Source of the DNA: an uncultured Bryobacteraceae bacterium | Lineage (GTDB): Bacteria > Acidobacteriota > Terriglobia > Bryobacterales > Bryobacteraceae | Assembly (NCBI GenBank): GCA_937924525.1 | Contig: CALDSU010000007.1 | Span: 186,001-250,000, forward strand | Direction: 5' to 3' | DNA: 64,000 nt | In this document: piece after piece, positions 34,122 through 42,372 of the stretch | How the letters are laid out: each line of letters starts with the position of its first letter | How positions within the stretch are numbered: position 1 is the stretch's first letter | Notes under the pieces: generated by a model | Databases searched by the model: none | Told to the model about the DNA's origin: nothing | Seen by the model: only the letters and a program-made list of their open reading frames with translations | Translations under genes and position numbers: made by a program

Positions 34122-35173
34122 AACCGATCGCACTGTTGCTGCTGACCGCGCTGGCCCTCCCGGGGCAGATCGGGCGCCCCACGGTGGTAGTGGACGGGGA
34201 CGGATATTTCCCCGTCCTGATCCGCTTGCAATCGGGCGAAGCGCTGGCCGTGCTGCGCGGCGGCGCGCCGCACGTAGGCGTCAAAGGCAGGCTGGACCTG
34301 GTCATCTCCAAAGATGGCCGGACTTGGTCCAAACCGTGGGTGGCCATCGACGAAGAGCAGGATGATCGCAATCCAGCTTTCGGGCAGTTGAAGGATGGTA
34401 CGGTATTGCTGGCGTACTGCATCGCCTCCGGCTACGACGCGACCGGGCTAAAGTTCGTGGGCGCCCGCAAGGACCGCGGGTTCGATGGCGTCTACCTGAC
34501 GCGTTCCACCGATAAAGGGAAAACCTGGTCGAAGCCCCTCCGGGACGAGACGATCTACAAGTTCTACGCCGGACAAGGGCATGTTTCGCCTTACGGCAAG
34601 ATCATCCAGATGCCGGATGGCGACGTGTTGATGGCCGTTTACTTCGAATTCTTCGACGAGCGCGGCAACCAGAGTTACCTGTTTCGCTCCCGTGATCAGG
34701 GCAAGAGTTGGGGCAATCCCGTTCTGCTGGGTAAACACTACAACGAGACGGCGATCCAGCGGTTGCCGGACGGCAGGCTGCTGGCCGCGCTGCGCTCGGA
34801 AAAAGGCGGGCACCTCGCCGTGAGCGAGTCGAAGGATCAGGGCCGCACCTGGAGCTTGCCAGTGCAGGTGACCAAGGATCAGGAGCACCCCGCCGACCTG
34901 ATTGTGCTAAAAGACGGGCGTGTCCTGATGACCTACGGGCAGCGCAACGCGCCGCGCGGCGTGCACGCGATGATTTCGAGCGATGGCCGGACCTGGGACC
35001 CGGCCAGGCGCATGGTGCTGGCGGATGACGCGCCCAATGTCGATTGCGGCTACCCCAGTTCCATCGAACTCGCCACCGGACAGATTCTCACCATCTATTA
35101 CCAAGTAGACGATCTCCAGAACGCGCCGGCGAGCGCCAAAGCCAAAGCGGTGATCTGGACCGCGCCGAAGTAG
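34118..35173 (+). CDS. BNR-repeat sialidase-like protein 1
   Basis: The 351-residue product has a signal peptide (~1-16) and a six-blade propeller with repeated Asp boxes: SKDGRTWS, STDKGKTWS, SRDQGKSWG, SKDQGRTWS and SSDGRTWD. The family is exo-sialidase GH33-like, but catalytic assignment needs the Arg triad and Tyr/Glu, which I could not verify, so another glycosidase or lectin role is possible. The C-terminal half (QEHPADLIVLKDGR, YGQRNAPRGVHAM, TIYYQV) closely parallels the protein at 36764, so the two are tandem paralogues. It is coupled to the TPR gene by ATGA. Confidence 0.85.
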   Translation: MKPIALLLLTALALPGQIGRPTVVVDGDGYFPVLIRLQSGEALAVLRGGAPHVGVKGRLDLVISKDGRTWSKPWVAIDEEQDDRNPAFGQLKDGTVLLAYCIASGYDATGLKFVGARKDRGFDGVYLTRSTDKGKTWSKPLRDETIYKFYAGQGHVSPYGKIIQMPDGDVLMAVYFEFFDERGNQSYLFRSRDQGKSWGNPVLLGKHYNETAIQRLPDGRLLAALRSEKGGHLAVSESKDQGRTWSLPVQVTKDQEHPADLIVLKDGRVLMTYGQRNAPRGVHAMISSDGRTWDPARRMVLADDAPNVDCGYPSSIELATGQILTIYYQVDDLQNAPASAKAKAVIWTAPK

Positions 35174-35178
35174 CGGCC

Positions 35179-35577
35179 ATGGAACGGCGATCGCTCTTCA
35201 AGCATGTGGGCCTGGGCGACTTCGCCTGGCAACCTGCGCGGCGTCGTCCGGGCCAGATGGTGCGGTTCTCCAACCTGTATTTGGACCTGGTGGAGGCGAG
35301 GCGTCGACTGGCTAGCGGCAACCGTCACGGCCCGCCGCCGCGTCTCGGGGGCCGCGTGAACGGCGCGTGGCCGGTGTTCGATGGCGTGGAAACCAGGGAG
35401 CGACTGTTTCCCACCGCGCCATTTACGCACCTCGCCAAGCAGCACGTCGCCTATCCCTTCACTTGTGACGCCGCAGCGATTTGCGACGGGTGGAACTCCG
35501 TCGTCGTCCTCAACAACACCAGACAACCGCCCCGCAGGGTGAAAGTCGTCAGCCTCGAACTCGGAACACGCGCATGA
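35179..35577 (+). CDS. Short ORF of 132 residues, possibly a decayed or truncated secreted enzyme
   Basis: An ATG at 35179, 5 bp after the sialidase-1 stop, opens a frame ending in an ATGA overlap with the next gene, which suggests real translation. The N-terminus (MERRSLFKHVGLG) looks like the start of a Tat or secreted protein. The C-terminus (YPFTCDAAAICDGWNSVVV... then VKVVSLELGT) looks like the last strands of a beta-sandwich accessory domain of glycoside hydrolases. The middle is arginine-rich and unlike a normal fold. An internally deleted larger gene would explain this; I do not recognise the family. Confidence 0.45.
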   Translation: MERRSLFKHVGLGDFAWQPARRRPGQMVRFSNLYLDLVEARRRLASGNRHGPPPRLGGRVNGAWPVFDGVETRERLFPTAPFTHLAKQHVAYPFTCDAAAICDGWNSVVVLNNTRQPPRRVKVVSLELGTRA

Positions 35578-36761
35578 TCACTCGCCGATGGTTTACCGCT
35601 TCCCTGGCCGCCGCGCCCGCGTTGCGCGCGGTGGATGCCTTGTCCGCCGATCCCTTCCTGGTCGAACTCGGGCCGGAGCAGGTGGTTGCGGAGAATCTTC
35701 CCTGGCCGTACCTGTTCCAGGGGCGCAACGGCGGGACCGCCGTTTTCGGCCACGAGCGCTGGCCAAAAGGCGGCAAGTATCCCATCCACCGGATCGCGCG
35801 CTCCTTCGACGGGCGCAGGACCTGGCAGGAATTCGCCCAACTCTCCGAGCGTGGCCGCGGTCCCCTGACCGAGGGCACGGCCGTTCAGTTGCACGACGGG
35901 ACCTGCCTGCTGTTCGACGTCCACGGCGAGAGCGCCGGGAACCACCGTTACGAAGCATACGTCTGGCCGTCGCGCGATGAGTTCCGCACGTTGGAAAAGC
36001 CGGAGCTTTTCTCGCTGGTCCTGCCCGAGGCCGACGCCGGCGGCTTCGACGACCGGGGTGAACCGGTGTCGCGGTTGTACTTCCGCCGCTCCGTGGCGGA
36101 GTTGCCCAAGGGCGATCTGCTGGCTTGCGGGTATGGCTGGTTCCAGGGTGACCAGACGCCGGTCGAGTACCAGGCCAAAATGCGCAAGATGCGCTCGTTC
36201 CTGCTCCGCTCCGCCGACCGGGGGCGCACCTGGCAATACGTCTCGACCATCGCCGCGGGGCCCGTCGAGCAGGAAGGCTTCACCGAACCCGTGCTGCTCC
36301 GCCTGACCAAGGGCAAGCGCGCCGGCCGCCTGCTCTGCCAGATGCGCACCGGACGCGAGAATCCCATCTACCAGTGTGAGTCCGACGATGACGGGGCCAC
36401 CTGGAGCGCGGCCTATCCGCTGTGGTGGACGTACTCGCGCTGGGGCCGCCGCCGCGAGATCGTGGGTACGGATCCGGATCTGTGCGAAATGAGCGACGGC
36501 ACACTGGTGATGTCATTCGGGCACAAGCCGGACTACCGGGACCACGGCAACTACGTGGCGTTCAGTGTCGACCAGGGCCAAAGCTGGCGTCAGGTGACGC
36601 AAATCTCGGCGGGGCTTACCCAGGCCTACACGGGCATCCGCGAGGTGGCGCCCGGCGAACTGTTCGTCGTGTACTCGAAAACCGAAGAGACGCAGATCAC
36701 GCGCTATCGCCAGGCCCGCTACGCCACCATGGGCCGGTCCCTCCGCGTGCGGAGGGCCTAG
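35574..36761 (+). CDS. BNR-repeat sialidase-like protein 2 (Tat-type leader)
   Basis: The product has 395 residues from the ATG at 35574, which overlaps the previous stop by 4 bp. The leader MITRRWFTASLAAAPALRA has a twin arginine. The propeller has boxes such as SFDGRRTWQ, SADRGRTWQ, SDDDGATWS and SVDQGQSWR. It is more distant from proteins 1 and 3, with a long insert around residues 100-190. Its role is probably glycan hydrolysis or binding in the periplasm or at the cell surface. Confidence 0.83.
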   Translation: MITRRWFTASLAAAPALRAVDALSADPFLVELGPEQVVAENLPWPYLFQGRNGGTAVFGHERWPKGGKYPIHRIARSFDGRRTWQEFAQLSERGRGPLTEGTAVQLHDGTCLLFDVHGESAGNHRYEAYVWPSRDEFRTLEKPELFSLVLPEADAGGFDDRGEPVSRLYFRRSVAELPKGDLLACGYGWFQGDQTPVEYQAKMRKMRSFLLRSADRGRTWQYVSTIAAGPVEQEGFTEPVLLRLTKGKRAGRLLCQMRTGRENPIYQCESDDDGATWSAAYPLWWTYSRWGRRREIVGTDPDLCEMSDGTLVMSFGHKPDYRDHGNYVAFSVDQGQSWRQVTQISAGLTQAYTGIREVAPGELFVVYSKTEETQITRYRQARYATMGRSLRVRRA

Positions 36762-36763
36762 CC

Positions 36764-37849
36764 ATGCACCGGACGGTCTGGCTGGGCTTGCTGGGGTGCG
36801 CGCTGCTCGGCCAGGAAGCCTATCAGCTTCGGGAGTTGCAGGCCGAGCGCTATACGGTGCACCAGGGCGGATACTTTCCGCGGCTGGTCGCGCTGCCCAA
36901 CGGCGATCTGCTGGCTTTCTTCAAGACCGGCGCCGCGCACGTGGGCAAAACCGGCCGCGCTTCTCTGAGCCGGTCGCGCGATGGCGGCAAGACGTGGAGC
37001 CCGCCCCAGACCATCTTTGATCTTCCCGACGCTGACGACGGTGTCGACGCCACCGCGGTGACCCGCGACGGCCGGGTGCTGGCGGCATGCGTGTCCTACA
37101 CGTGGACGAGCGAGCGCTACTCGTTTGAGGGCTGGAAAGCGGATACCTATTTTCTCGATTCCGCCGACGGCGGCGCGACGTGGTCCCCGCCGGTGCGGGT
37201 GGACGTGCGGCCGTTCCAGTGGGCGTACCCGTTCGGCAATATCCTGGAAGAGCCCGGCGGAACCCTGCTGATGACGGCTTACGGCGGGTCGCTGCCGATG
37301 GAGCGCGGCGCGGAGAACACGACGTTCCTGGTGCGCTCGCGCGATGGCGGCAGGACGTGGAGCGACCCGACGGTGATCGCCAAGGGGTACAACGAACTGT
37401 CGGCGATCCGGCGGAAGGACGGGTCGCTGCTGGCGGTGATGCGCTCGGTGGAGGGCGGTTTCCTCGCTTCCACCGTCAGCCGCGACGGAGGCCGCACCTG
37501 GTCCGCGCCGGCACGATTTACTGAAGACCGCGAACATCCCCCGGACCTGCTGCGCTTGCCTTCGGGAGATCTGTTGCTCACCTTCGGGCAGCGCAACAAG
37601 CCTTACGGAGTGCAGGCGATGTTCAGCCACGACGACGGCGTCACCTGGGATCGCGCCCGCCGCGTGCTGCTCGCCTGGGACGGCGACCACGGGGACCTTG
37701 GCTACCCGGTCACGGTAAATCTCCCCGGCGGGCGCCTTGCGACCATCTACTACATCGTGTACGGTGAGCGCGACCCGGAAGGGCGGAAAGCCATCGCGCC
37801 GAAGAACGCGTTCACGAAGCTGGTGGTGTGGACGCCACCCGCCAGATAG
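36764..37849 (+). CDS. BNR-repeat sialidase-like protein 3
   Basis: The product has 361 residues from the ATG at 36764, with GGAGGG about 8 bp upstream and only 2 bp after the previous stop. The signal peptide is short (~1-16). Asp boxes are SRDGGKTWS, SADGGATWS, SRDGGRTWS (twice) and SHDDGVTWD. It is the closest relative of protein 1 in this window (shared REHPPDLLRLPSGD, FGQRNKPYGVQAM, GYPVTVNLPGGR). It is the last gene of the plus-strand run that starts at the TPR gene. Confidence 0.85.
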   Translation: MHRTVWLGLLGCALLGQEAYQLRELQAERYTVHQGGYFPRLVALPNGDLLAFFKTGAAHVGKTGRASLSRSRDGGKTWSPPQTIFDLPDADDGVDATAVTRDGRVLAACVSYTWTSERYSFEGWKADTYFLDSADGGATWSPPVRVDVRPFQWAYPFGNILEEPGGTLLMTAYGGSLPMERGAENTTFLVRSRDGGRTWSDPTVIAKGYNELSAIRRKDGSLLAVMRSVEGGFLASTVSRDGGRTWSAPARFTEDREHPPDLLRLPSGDLLLTFGQRNKPYGVQAMFSHDDGVTWDRARRVLLAWDGDHGDLGYPVTVNLPGGRLATIYYIVYGERDPEGRKAIAPKNAFTKLVVWTPPAR

Positions 37850-37885
37850 CTCGCTGCGCCACACCGCCGCTAGCTTTGCGCCGTG

Positions 37886-38554
37886 CTATGGCCGGGGCGG
37901 AGGCAGCTCGCGGTACTCGATTTTCCGGATTCCCCCGGTGGTGGCGTAGGAGGCGAATCCGAACGGAGCGGACCTCTCGATTTCGCCGGGGCGCAAGCTG
38001 ATGGAGCGCCCGGCGACCTGCACATCGATCACGGGACGCTCGTCGATCCAGGCCCGAATGCGCTGCCCGGTTACCTGGATCCGGAAGGTATACCAGCGTC
38101 CGGGTTCGAATTCGAAGTACGTGCGGGTCTCGTTGTCGGAGGCGTCCCACCCGTCGAGACTGGACAACCCGACGATGTCGCCGCCCCACCCGCCGGTGAC
38201 CCAGGTGCAATGGGCGCCTCCCGCCGGAAAGGTGAGACTGGCGAAGAAATCGTTGCCCTCCAGGCGGGCGGCCTCGAACCGCACTTCGTAATTGCCTTGC
38301 GGGACCGCCCCGGTGCGCGTGATGCCGGTCAAGGGTGCGCCCCGCTCCAGCACGATCATGGCGTCGCGCACGCGCACGGCGCCGCGTCCGTGGAATGGGG
38401 TTTCGCGCCAGCCGTCGAGCGACTTTCCGTCGAACAGGGAACGCCAGCCCTCGTCCCGGGCGCCCGCCCCCGGGGTTTGTCCGGCGGCGGACAGGAACAG
38501 AGAACCCAGCAGCGCTCCGAGCAACCTTGTTCTCGTCATCCCTGTACGCTTCAT
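37886..38554 (-). CDS. DUF1080 (3-keto-disaccharide hydrolase type) secreted protein
   Basis: The product has 222 residues from an ATG at 38554; 38539 is an equally possible start. A signal peptide leads into the DUF1080 jelly-roll with the family opening GWRSLFDGKSLDGW, then GNYEVRFEAARLEGNDFF and YTFRIQVTGQRIRAWIDERPVID. DUF1080 proteins are concanavalin-like and abundant in Acidobacteria and Planctomycetes; some hydrolyse 3-keto-glycosides. It is convergent with the sialidase run, and the symporter gene lies upstream on the same strand. Confidence 0.88.
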   Translation of the reverse strand: MKRTGMTRTRLLGALLGSLFLSAAGQTPGAGARDEGWRSLFDGKSLDGWRETPFHGRGAVRVRDAMIVLERGAPLTGITRTGAVPQGNYEVRFEAARLEGNDFFASLTFPAGGAHCTWVTGGWGGDIVGLSSLDGWDASDNETRTYFEFEPGRWYTFRIQVTGQRIRAWIDERPVIDVQVAGRSISLRPGEIERSAPFGFASYATTGGIRKIEYRELPPPRP

Positions 38555-38633
38555 CCTAACCCGGTGAAGCCGGCGCTCAACATGCGCCACGGAGAACCGG
38601 AAGGCTGCGCGGGGCGGGGGAAGAGGGGAATGT

Positions 38634-40241
38634 TCAAGCGAAATGCCGCCACAAGCCGACAATTACCGCTCCCACCAGCAGCGTGACGAGGGCAAGGCTC
38701 CGCGAGCTGGCGGGAGAGGTCTCCAGCGACGCATGAACGTCCTCCCACCGCAGGGTCACCTCCCGCAGGCGCGCGGCGGGCGCCGGGGGAGTGAACCGGC
38801 TGACCACCACCATCAGCAACATGCACACCACGAAAACCACGACGGCGAAGTTCAGGAAGCTGAACTCGACCGCCGCGTTCCACGCGCCCAGGTCCAGCTG
38901 CAGGGCGTTGTGCAGGATGTCCAGCAGGAATCTGGCGGCGCCCATCGCGCCGCCCGCCACCAAAGTCACCAAGGCGGCGCGGGGCGTGGCCCCCCGCCAG
39001 AGAATGCCCGAGAGAAAGGTGGCCGTGATCGGCGCGCCGATATAGGCGGAGACGGCCTGCAAGTACTGGTAGATCTCATGGTTGAGATTGCGAATGAAGG
39101 GAATCCAGGCGACGCTCAGGGCCACCATGCCCACGGTGGCCCAGCGCCCCACCCGCACCAGCGTCCGCTCGCTGGCCCCGGGCCGCATCTTCTTGTAGAT
39201 ATCCATCGTAATCAGGGTCGAGCAGGAGTTGAACACGGAACTCAACGACGACATCAGCGCCGCCAGCAGCGCGGCCACCATCAGCCCGCTCAGGCCGGGC
39301 GGCATCAGGCGCAGCACCATCAGCGGATAGGCGTTATCGCCGGTGACGTCGTTCGGCCACAGCGCCTTGGCGATCAGGCCGGGCAGCACCAGGATGAACA
39401 TCGGCAGGATCTTCAGCGCGGCACAGAAGATAGCGCCCTTGCGCGCTTCCGTGACGTTGCGGGCGCTGAGGGTCTTCTGCACGATCACCTGGTCGGTGCA
39501 CCAGTACCAGGTGCCGAGGATGATGGTGGCCACCGTGGTGCCGAGCCAGGGATACGACGGGTGGTCGATCGGCTTGATCATGTGGAAGAAATCCGGCGGC
39601 AGCGCCTCGCGCAATCCCGGGAATCCCCCGGCCTGGTGGAGCCCCAGCCCGGTCAGCACCACGGCGCCGCCGATCAGGATGAACGCCTGGAACAGATCGG
39701 TGTAGATGACCGCCGCGAGTCCTCCCGCGACGGTGTAGACTCCCGTGGCGATCACCAGCAGAATCGCGGAGGTCATGTAGTCCCAGCCCACGACTTCGCG
39801 GATCAGGATGCCGCCGGCGAACAACGCCACCGAGATCTTGGTGAAGATGTAGGCAATCAGCGACACCCAGGTGAGATAGGTACGGCAGGCCGGCGAATAC
39901 CGGCGCTCGAGAAATTCCGGCATGGTGAACACGTGGCTGCGCAGATAGAACGGCACAAACAACCAGCCCAGCAGGAAGAGGCAGAAGCTGGCAGACCACT
40001 CGTAGCAGCCTACCGCCATGCCCGTCGAAGCGCCCGAACCGGCCAGTCCGATGAAGTGCTCGCTGCCGATGTTGGTGGCGAACAGCGATGCGCCGATGGC
40101 GAACCAGCCGACGTACCGTCCCGCCAGGAAGTAGTCGGTGGAGGTGCGCTCCCGCCGTGAGTGGTAGAAGCCGATGGCGAAGACGGCGGCGAAGTAGAGA
40201 ATAATGACGGCGGTGTCGAGCATGAGGGAAAGCGCCAGCAT
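38634..40241 (-). CDS. Sodium/solute symporter (SSS family, SGLT-like)
   Basis: The product has 535 residues from an ATG at 40241. It has about 14 transmembrane segments, starting with DTAVIILYFAAVFAIGFYHSRR. The SSS hallmarks are DYFLAGRYVGWFAIGASLFATNIGSEHFIG (Na+ site) and TGGLAAVIYTDLFQAFIL-type TM5/6; GTWYWCTDQVIVQKTLSARN is typical of the sugar/inositol/sialic-acid SGLT branch. Next to DUF1080 and BNR genes it probably imports a sugar or sialic acid. The MIOX gene at 62390 would be consistent with an inositol transporter, but it is far away. Confidence 0.92.
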   Translation of the reverse strand: MLALSLMLDTAVIILYFAAVFAIGFYHSRRERTSTDYFLAGRYVGWFAIGASLFATNIGSEHFIGLAGSGASTGMAVGCYEWSASFCLFLLGWLFVPFYLRSHVFTMPEFLERRYSPACRTYLTWVSLIAYIFTKISVALFAGGILIREVVGWDYMTSAILLVIATGVYTVAGGLAAVIYTDLFQAFILIGGAVVLTGLGLHQAGGFPGLREALPPDFFHMIKPIDHPSYPWLGTTVATIILGTWYWCTDQVIVQKTLSARNVTEARKGAIFCAALKILPMFILVLPGLIAKALWPNDVTGDNAYPLMVLRLMPPGLSGLMVAALLAALMSSLSSVFNSCSTLITMDIYKKMRPGASERTLVRVGRWATVGMVALSVAWIPFIRNLNHEIYQYLQAVSAYIGAPITATFLSGILWRGATPRAALVTLVAGGAMGAARFLLDILHNALQLDLGAWNAAVEFSFLNFAVVVFVVCMLLMVVVSRFTPPAPAARLREVTLRWEDVHASLETSPASSRSLALVTLLVGAVIVGLWRHFA

Positions 40242-40374
40242 AGCGGAGGGCACAACCGGAGGCAAACCGCCGCGCGGAATCGGCGCCACGCCTGCGGCCG
40301 GAAGGGGTTGTCCTCCTTCCCGGCGTGCCTTAGGCTAAAAGACGGCTCGCCTCGTAGCGCATAGGACGCTTTGC

Positions 40375-41460
40375 TTGCGGACTTCTCACGCGGCTGTCTT
40401 TCACGGCCCCAACCAGCCCCTGTCATGGGAGCGGTTTTCCGTGCCCGAATTGCGGGGCAGCGAGGTGCTGGTGCGCATCCGCTGCGCCACGATCTGCGGG
40501 AGCGATCTGCACACCTGCTTCGGGCGCCGCGCGGCGCCCACCCCCAGCGTGCTGGGACACGAAATGGTCGGCGATATCGAGGCCATCGGACCGGCGGGCG
40601 CCGCCGAATTCCAGGGAGGAGCGCTGCAGCCCGGCGACCGCGTGACGTGGTCGATGGTCTGGAGTTGCGGCGGCTGTTTCTTCTGCGAACTCGGGTTGCC
40701 CGCCAAGTGTGAGCGGCTGCGGAAGTTCGGCCACGAGCCGCTCCAGCCAGGACGAGAACTGTTTGGCGGCTTCGCGGAGCGCTGCTTGTTGCCGGAGGGA
40801 ACCGCGATCCTGCGGGTGCCATCCAACCTTGCCGACGTGGTGGCGAGTCCCGCCAACTGCGCGACGGCGACCGTGGCGGCGGTGCTCGGGGAGGCGGGCG
40901 GCGTCGCTGGCAAGACCTTGGTGATTGCCGGGGCGGGCATGCTGGGGCTGACCGCTTGCGCGATGGCGGCGGAGGGCGGCGCGCGGCAGGTGATCGCGGT
41001 GGAACGTGATCCGGCGCGCGCGCGGCGGGCGGTGGAATTCGGAGCTTGCGTGGTGCTGGACGGGAGCGCGTCCGCCGCCGAGCTACGCCGCGAGGTTGGC
41101 GAACGGACGGACGGCCGCGGCGCGGATGCCGTGATGGACTTCACCGGCAGCCCCGACGCCATGGAGGCCGGCTGGCAGTTGCTGCGCCCGGGAGGAACGC
41201 TGCTGCTGGCCGGCGCGGTGTTTCCCGCGCGGCCGGTCGCCTGGCCGGCCGAGGAGGTAGTGCGGCGCTGGCTTCGGATCCGCGGCGTCTATAACTATGC
41301 GCCCCGGGATCTGCGCGCGGCGCTCGAGTTTCTGGCCGGAGCCGGGCACCGTTACCCGTTCGCTTCGCTGGTCGGGCGGGAGTTCCCGCTCCGGCGCATC
41401 CAGGAGGCGCTGGCGTTCGCGGAAGTGGAGCGTCCGCCGCGGGTGGCCCTGCGGCCGTGA
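40375..41460 (+). CDS. Zinc-dependent alcohol dehydrogenase, phosphonate-catabolism-associated (HpnZ-like)
   Basis: The 361-residue product starts at a TTG, since MRTSHAAVFHGPNQPL matches how this family begins. The catalytic zinc region is ICGSDLHTC plus LGHEM. The structural zinc site is CGGCFFCELGLPAKC. The NAD-binding Rossmann motif is VIAGAGMLGL with an acidic ERD at the end of the second strand. Dehydrogenases of this clade (TIGR03366, as I recall) are repeatedly found beside phosphonatase genes. Here phosphonoacetaldehyde hydrolase starts 8 bp downstream, so the enzyme may oxidise a hydroxy-phosphonate to phosphonoacetaldehyde or handle the aldehyde product. Confidence 0.85.
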   Translation: MRTSHAAVFHGPNQPLSWERFSVPELRGSEVLVRIRCATICGSDLHTCFGRRAAPTPSVLGHEMVGDIEAIGPAGAAEFQGGALQPGDRVTWSMVWSCGGCFFCELGLPAKCERLRKFGHEPLQPGRELFGGFAERCLLPEGTAILRVPSNLADVVASPANCATATVAAVLGEAGGVAGKTLVIAGAGMLGLTACAMAAEGGARQVIAVERDPARARRAVEFGACVVLDGSASAAELRREVGERTDGRGADAVMDFTGSPDAMEAGWQLLRPGGTLLLAGAVFPARPVAWPAEEVVRRWLRIRGVYNYAPRDLRAALEFLAGAGHRYPFASLVGREFPLRRIQEALAFAEVERPPRVALRP

Positions 41461-41467
41461 GGACTAG

Positions 41468-42295
41468 ATGAGCAACGACACCAGGACGCAAACCCACCCG
41501 GTCCGCGCGGTCATCTTCGACCTGTCGGGCACGGTCATCGATCACGGCAGCCGCGGGCCGGCGGTCGCGTTTGTCGAGTTGTTCGCGCGGCACGGCGTCG
41601 CGATCTCCGAGGCGGAAGCCCGTCAGCCGATGGGTCTGCACAAACGCGACCACATCGCGGCCTTACTGCAGGAACCAGAGATCGCCGGGCGCTGGACGCG
41701 GGTCCACGGCCGCGCGCCTGGCCAACCGGAGCTGGACCACCTGTACGCCGCGTTCACGCCTCTCCAGATCGAGGTGCTGGCGCATCACTCGGAAGTCCTG
41801 CCGGGTGTGCCGGAGCTGGCCGCGGAACTGCGGCGGAGGGGGATTCCCTACGCCGCCACCACCGGATTCGACTCCCCCATGATTATGGAGATCATCCCGG
41901 CGGTTCGCGCCCAGGGGTTTTCTCCCGATGTGTTCGTGTGTCCTGACCTGGTGGGCGGCGGGCGGCCCGCGCCGTGGATGGTCTTCCATGCGGCCCGGGT
42001 CATGAATGCGTATCCGCTGAGCCGTTTCGTCAAGGCCGGCGACACGGCGGCTGACATCGGCGAAGCGCAGAACGCCGGCATGTGGGCGGTCGCGGTGGTG
42101 GCCACCGGGAACGAGATCGGCCTGTCCGCGGAGCAGTTGGCGGCGTTGCCCGCCGCGGAGAGGGAGAGCCGGTTCGCCGCGGCTCGCCGCAAGTTCATGG
42201 CGCTCGGGGCGCACTACGTCATTGACTCGACCGCGGACCTGCTGCCGGTGATGGAAGAGATCGGCGCGCGCATCGCGCGGGGAGAACGTCCGTAG
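41468..42295 (+). CDS. phnX: Phosphonoacetaldehyde hydrolase (phosphonatase)
   Basis: The 275-residue product is a HAD-superfamily enzyme. The nucleophile loop is VIFDLSGTVID with Asp18. The cap has the PhnX-specific PMGLHKRDHIAALL, where Lys59 fits the Schiff-base lysine that forms an imine with phosphonoacetaldehyde. VKAGDTAADIGEAQNAGMW is the metal-binding HAD motif. The reaction is phosphonoacetaldehyde to acetaldehyde and phosphate. The usual aminotransferase PhnW is not in the window; the adjacent dehydrogenase suggests another route to the aldehyde. Confidence 0.92.
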   Translation: MSNDTRTQTHPVRAVIFDLSGTVIDHGSRGPAVAFVELFARHGVAISEAEARQPMGLHKRDHIAALLQEPEIAGRWTRVHGRAPGQPELDHLYAAFTPLQIEVLAHHSEVLPGVPELAAELRRRGIPYAATTGFDSPMIMEIIPAVRAQGFSPDVFVCPDLVGGGRPAPWMVFHAARVMNAYPLSRFVKAGDTAADIGEAQNAGMWAVAVVATGNEIGLSAEQLAALPAAERESRFAAARRKFMALGAHYVIDSTADLLPVMEEIGARIARGERP

Positions 42296-42327
42296 GCGTA
42301 GTTTGCGCCCGCGCCGGGCGTTGAACC

Positions 42328-42348
42328 GGGCAAGTTGGAGACTTGCCC
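42328..42348. terminator. Hairpin GGGCAAGT-tggag-ACTTGCCC between convergent genes
   Basis: A perfect 8-bp stem with a 5-nt loop lies between the 3' ends of phnX and the MFS gene. There is no T-tract on either side. A similar hairpin (GGGCAAG...CTTGCCC) lies at 51182-51207 between katG and the chaperone gene, so it may be a repeated intergenic element and not a simple terminator. Confidence 0.45.
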
Positions 42349-42372
42349 AGTCGCTTGCCGGAGCGGAACGCT

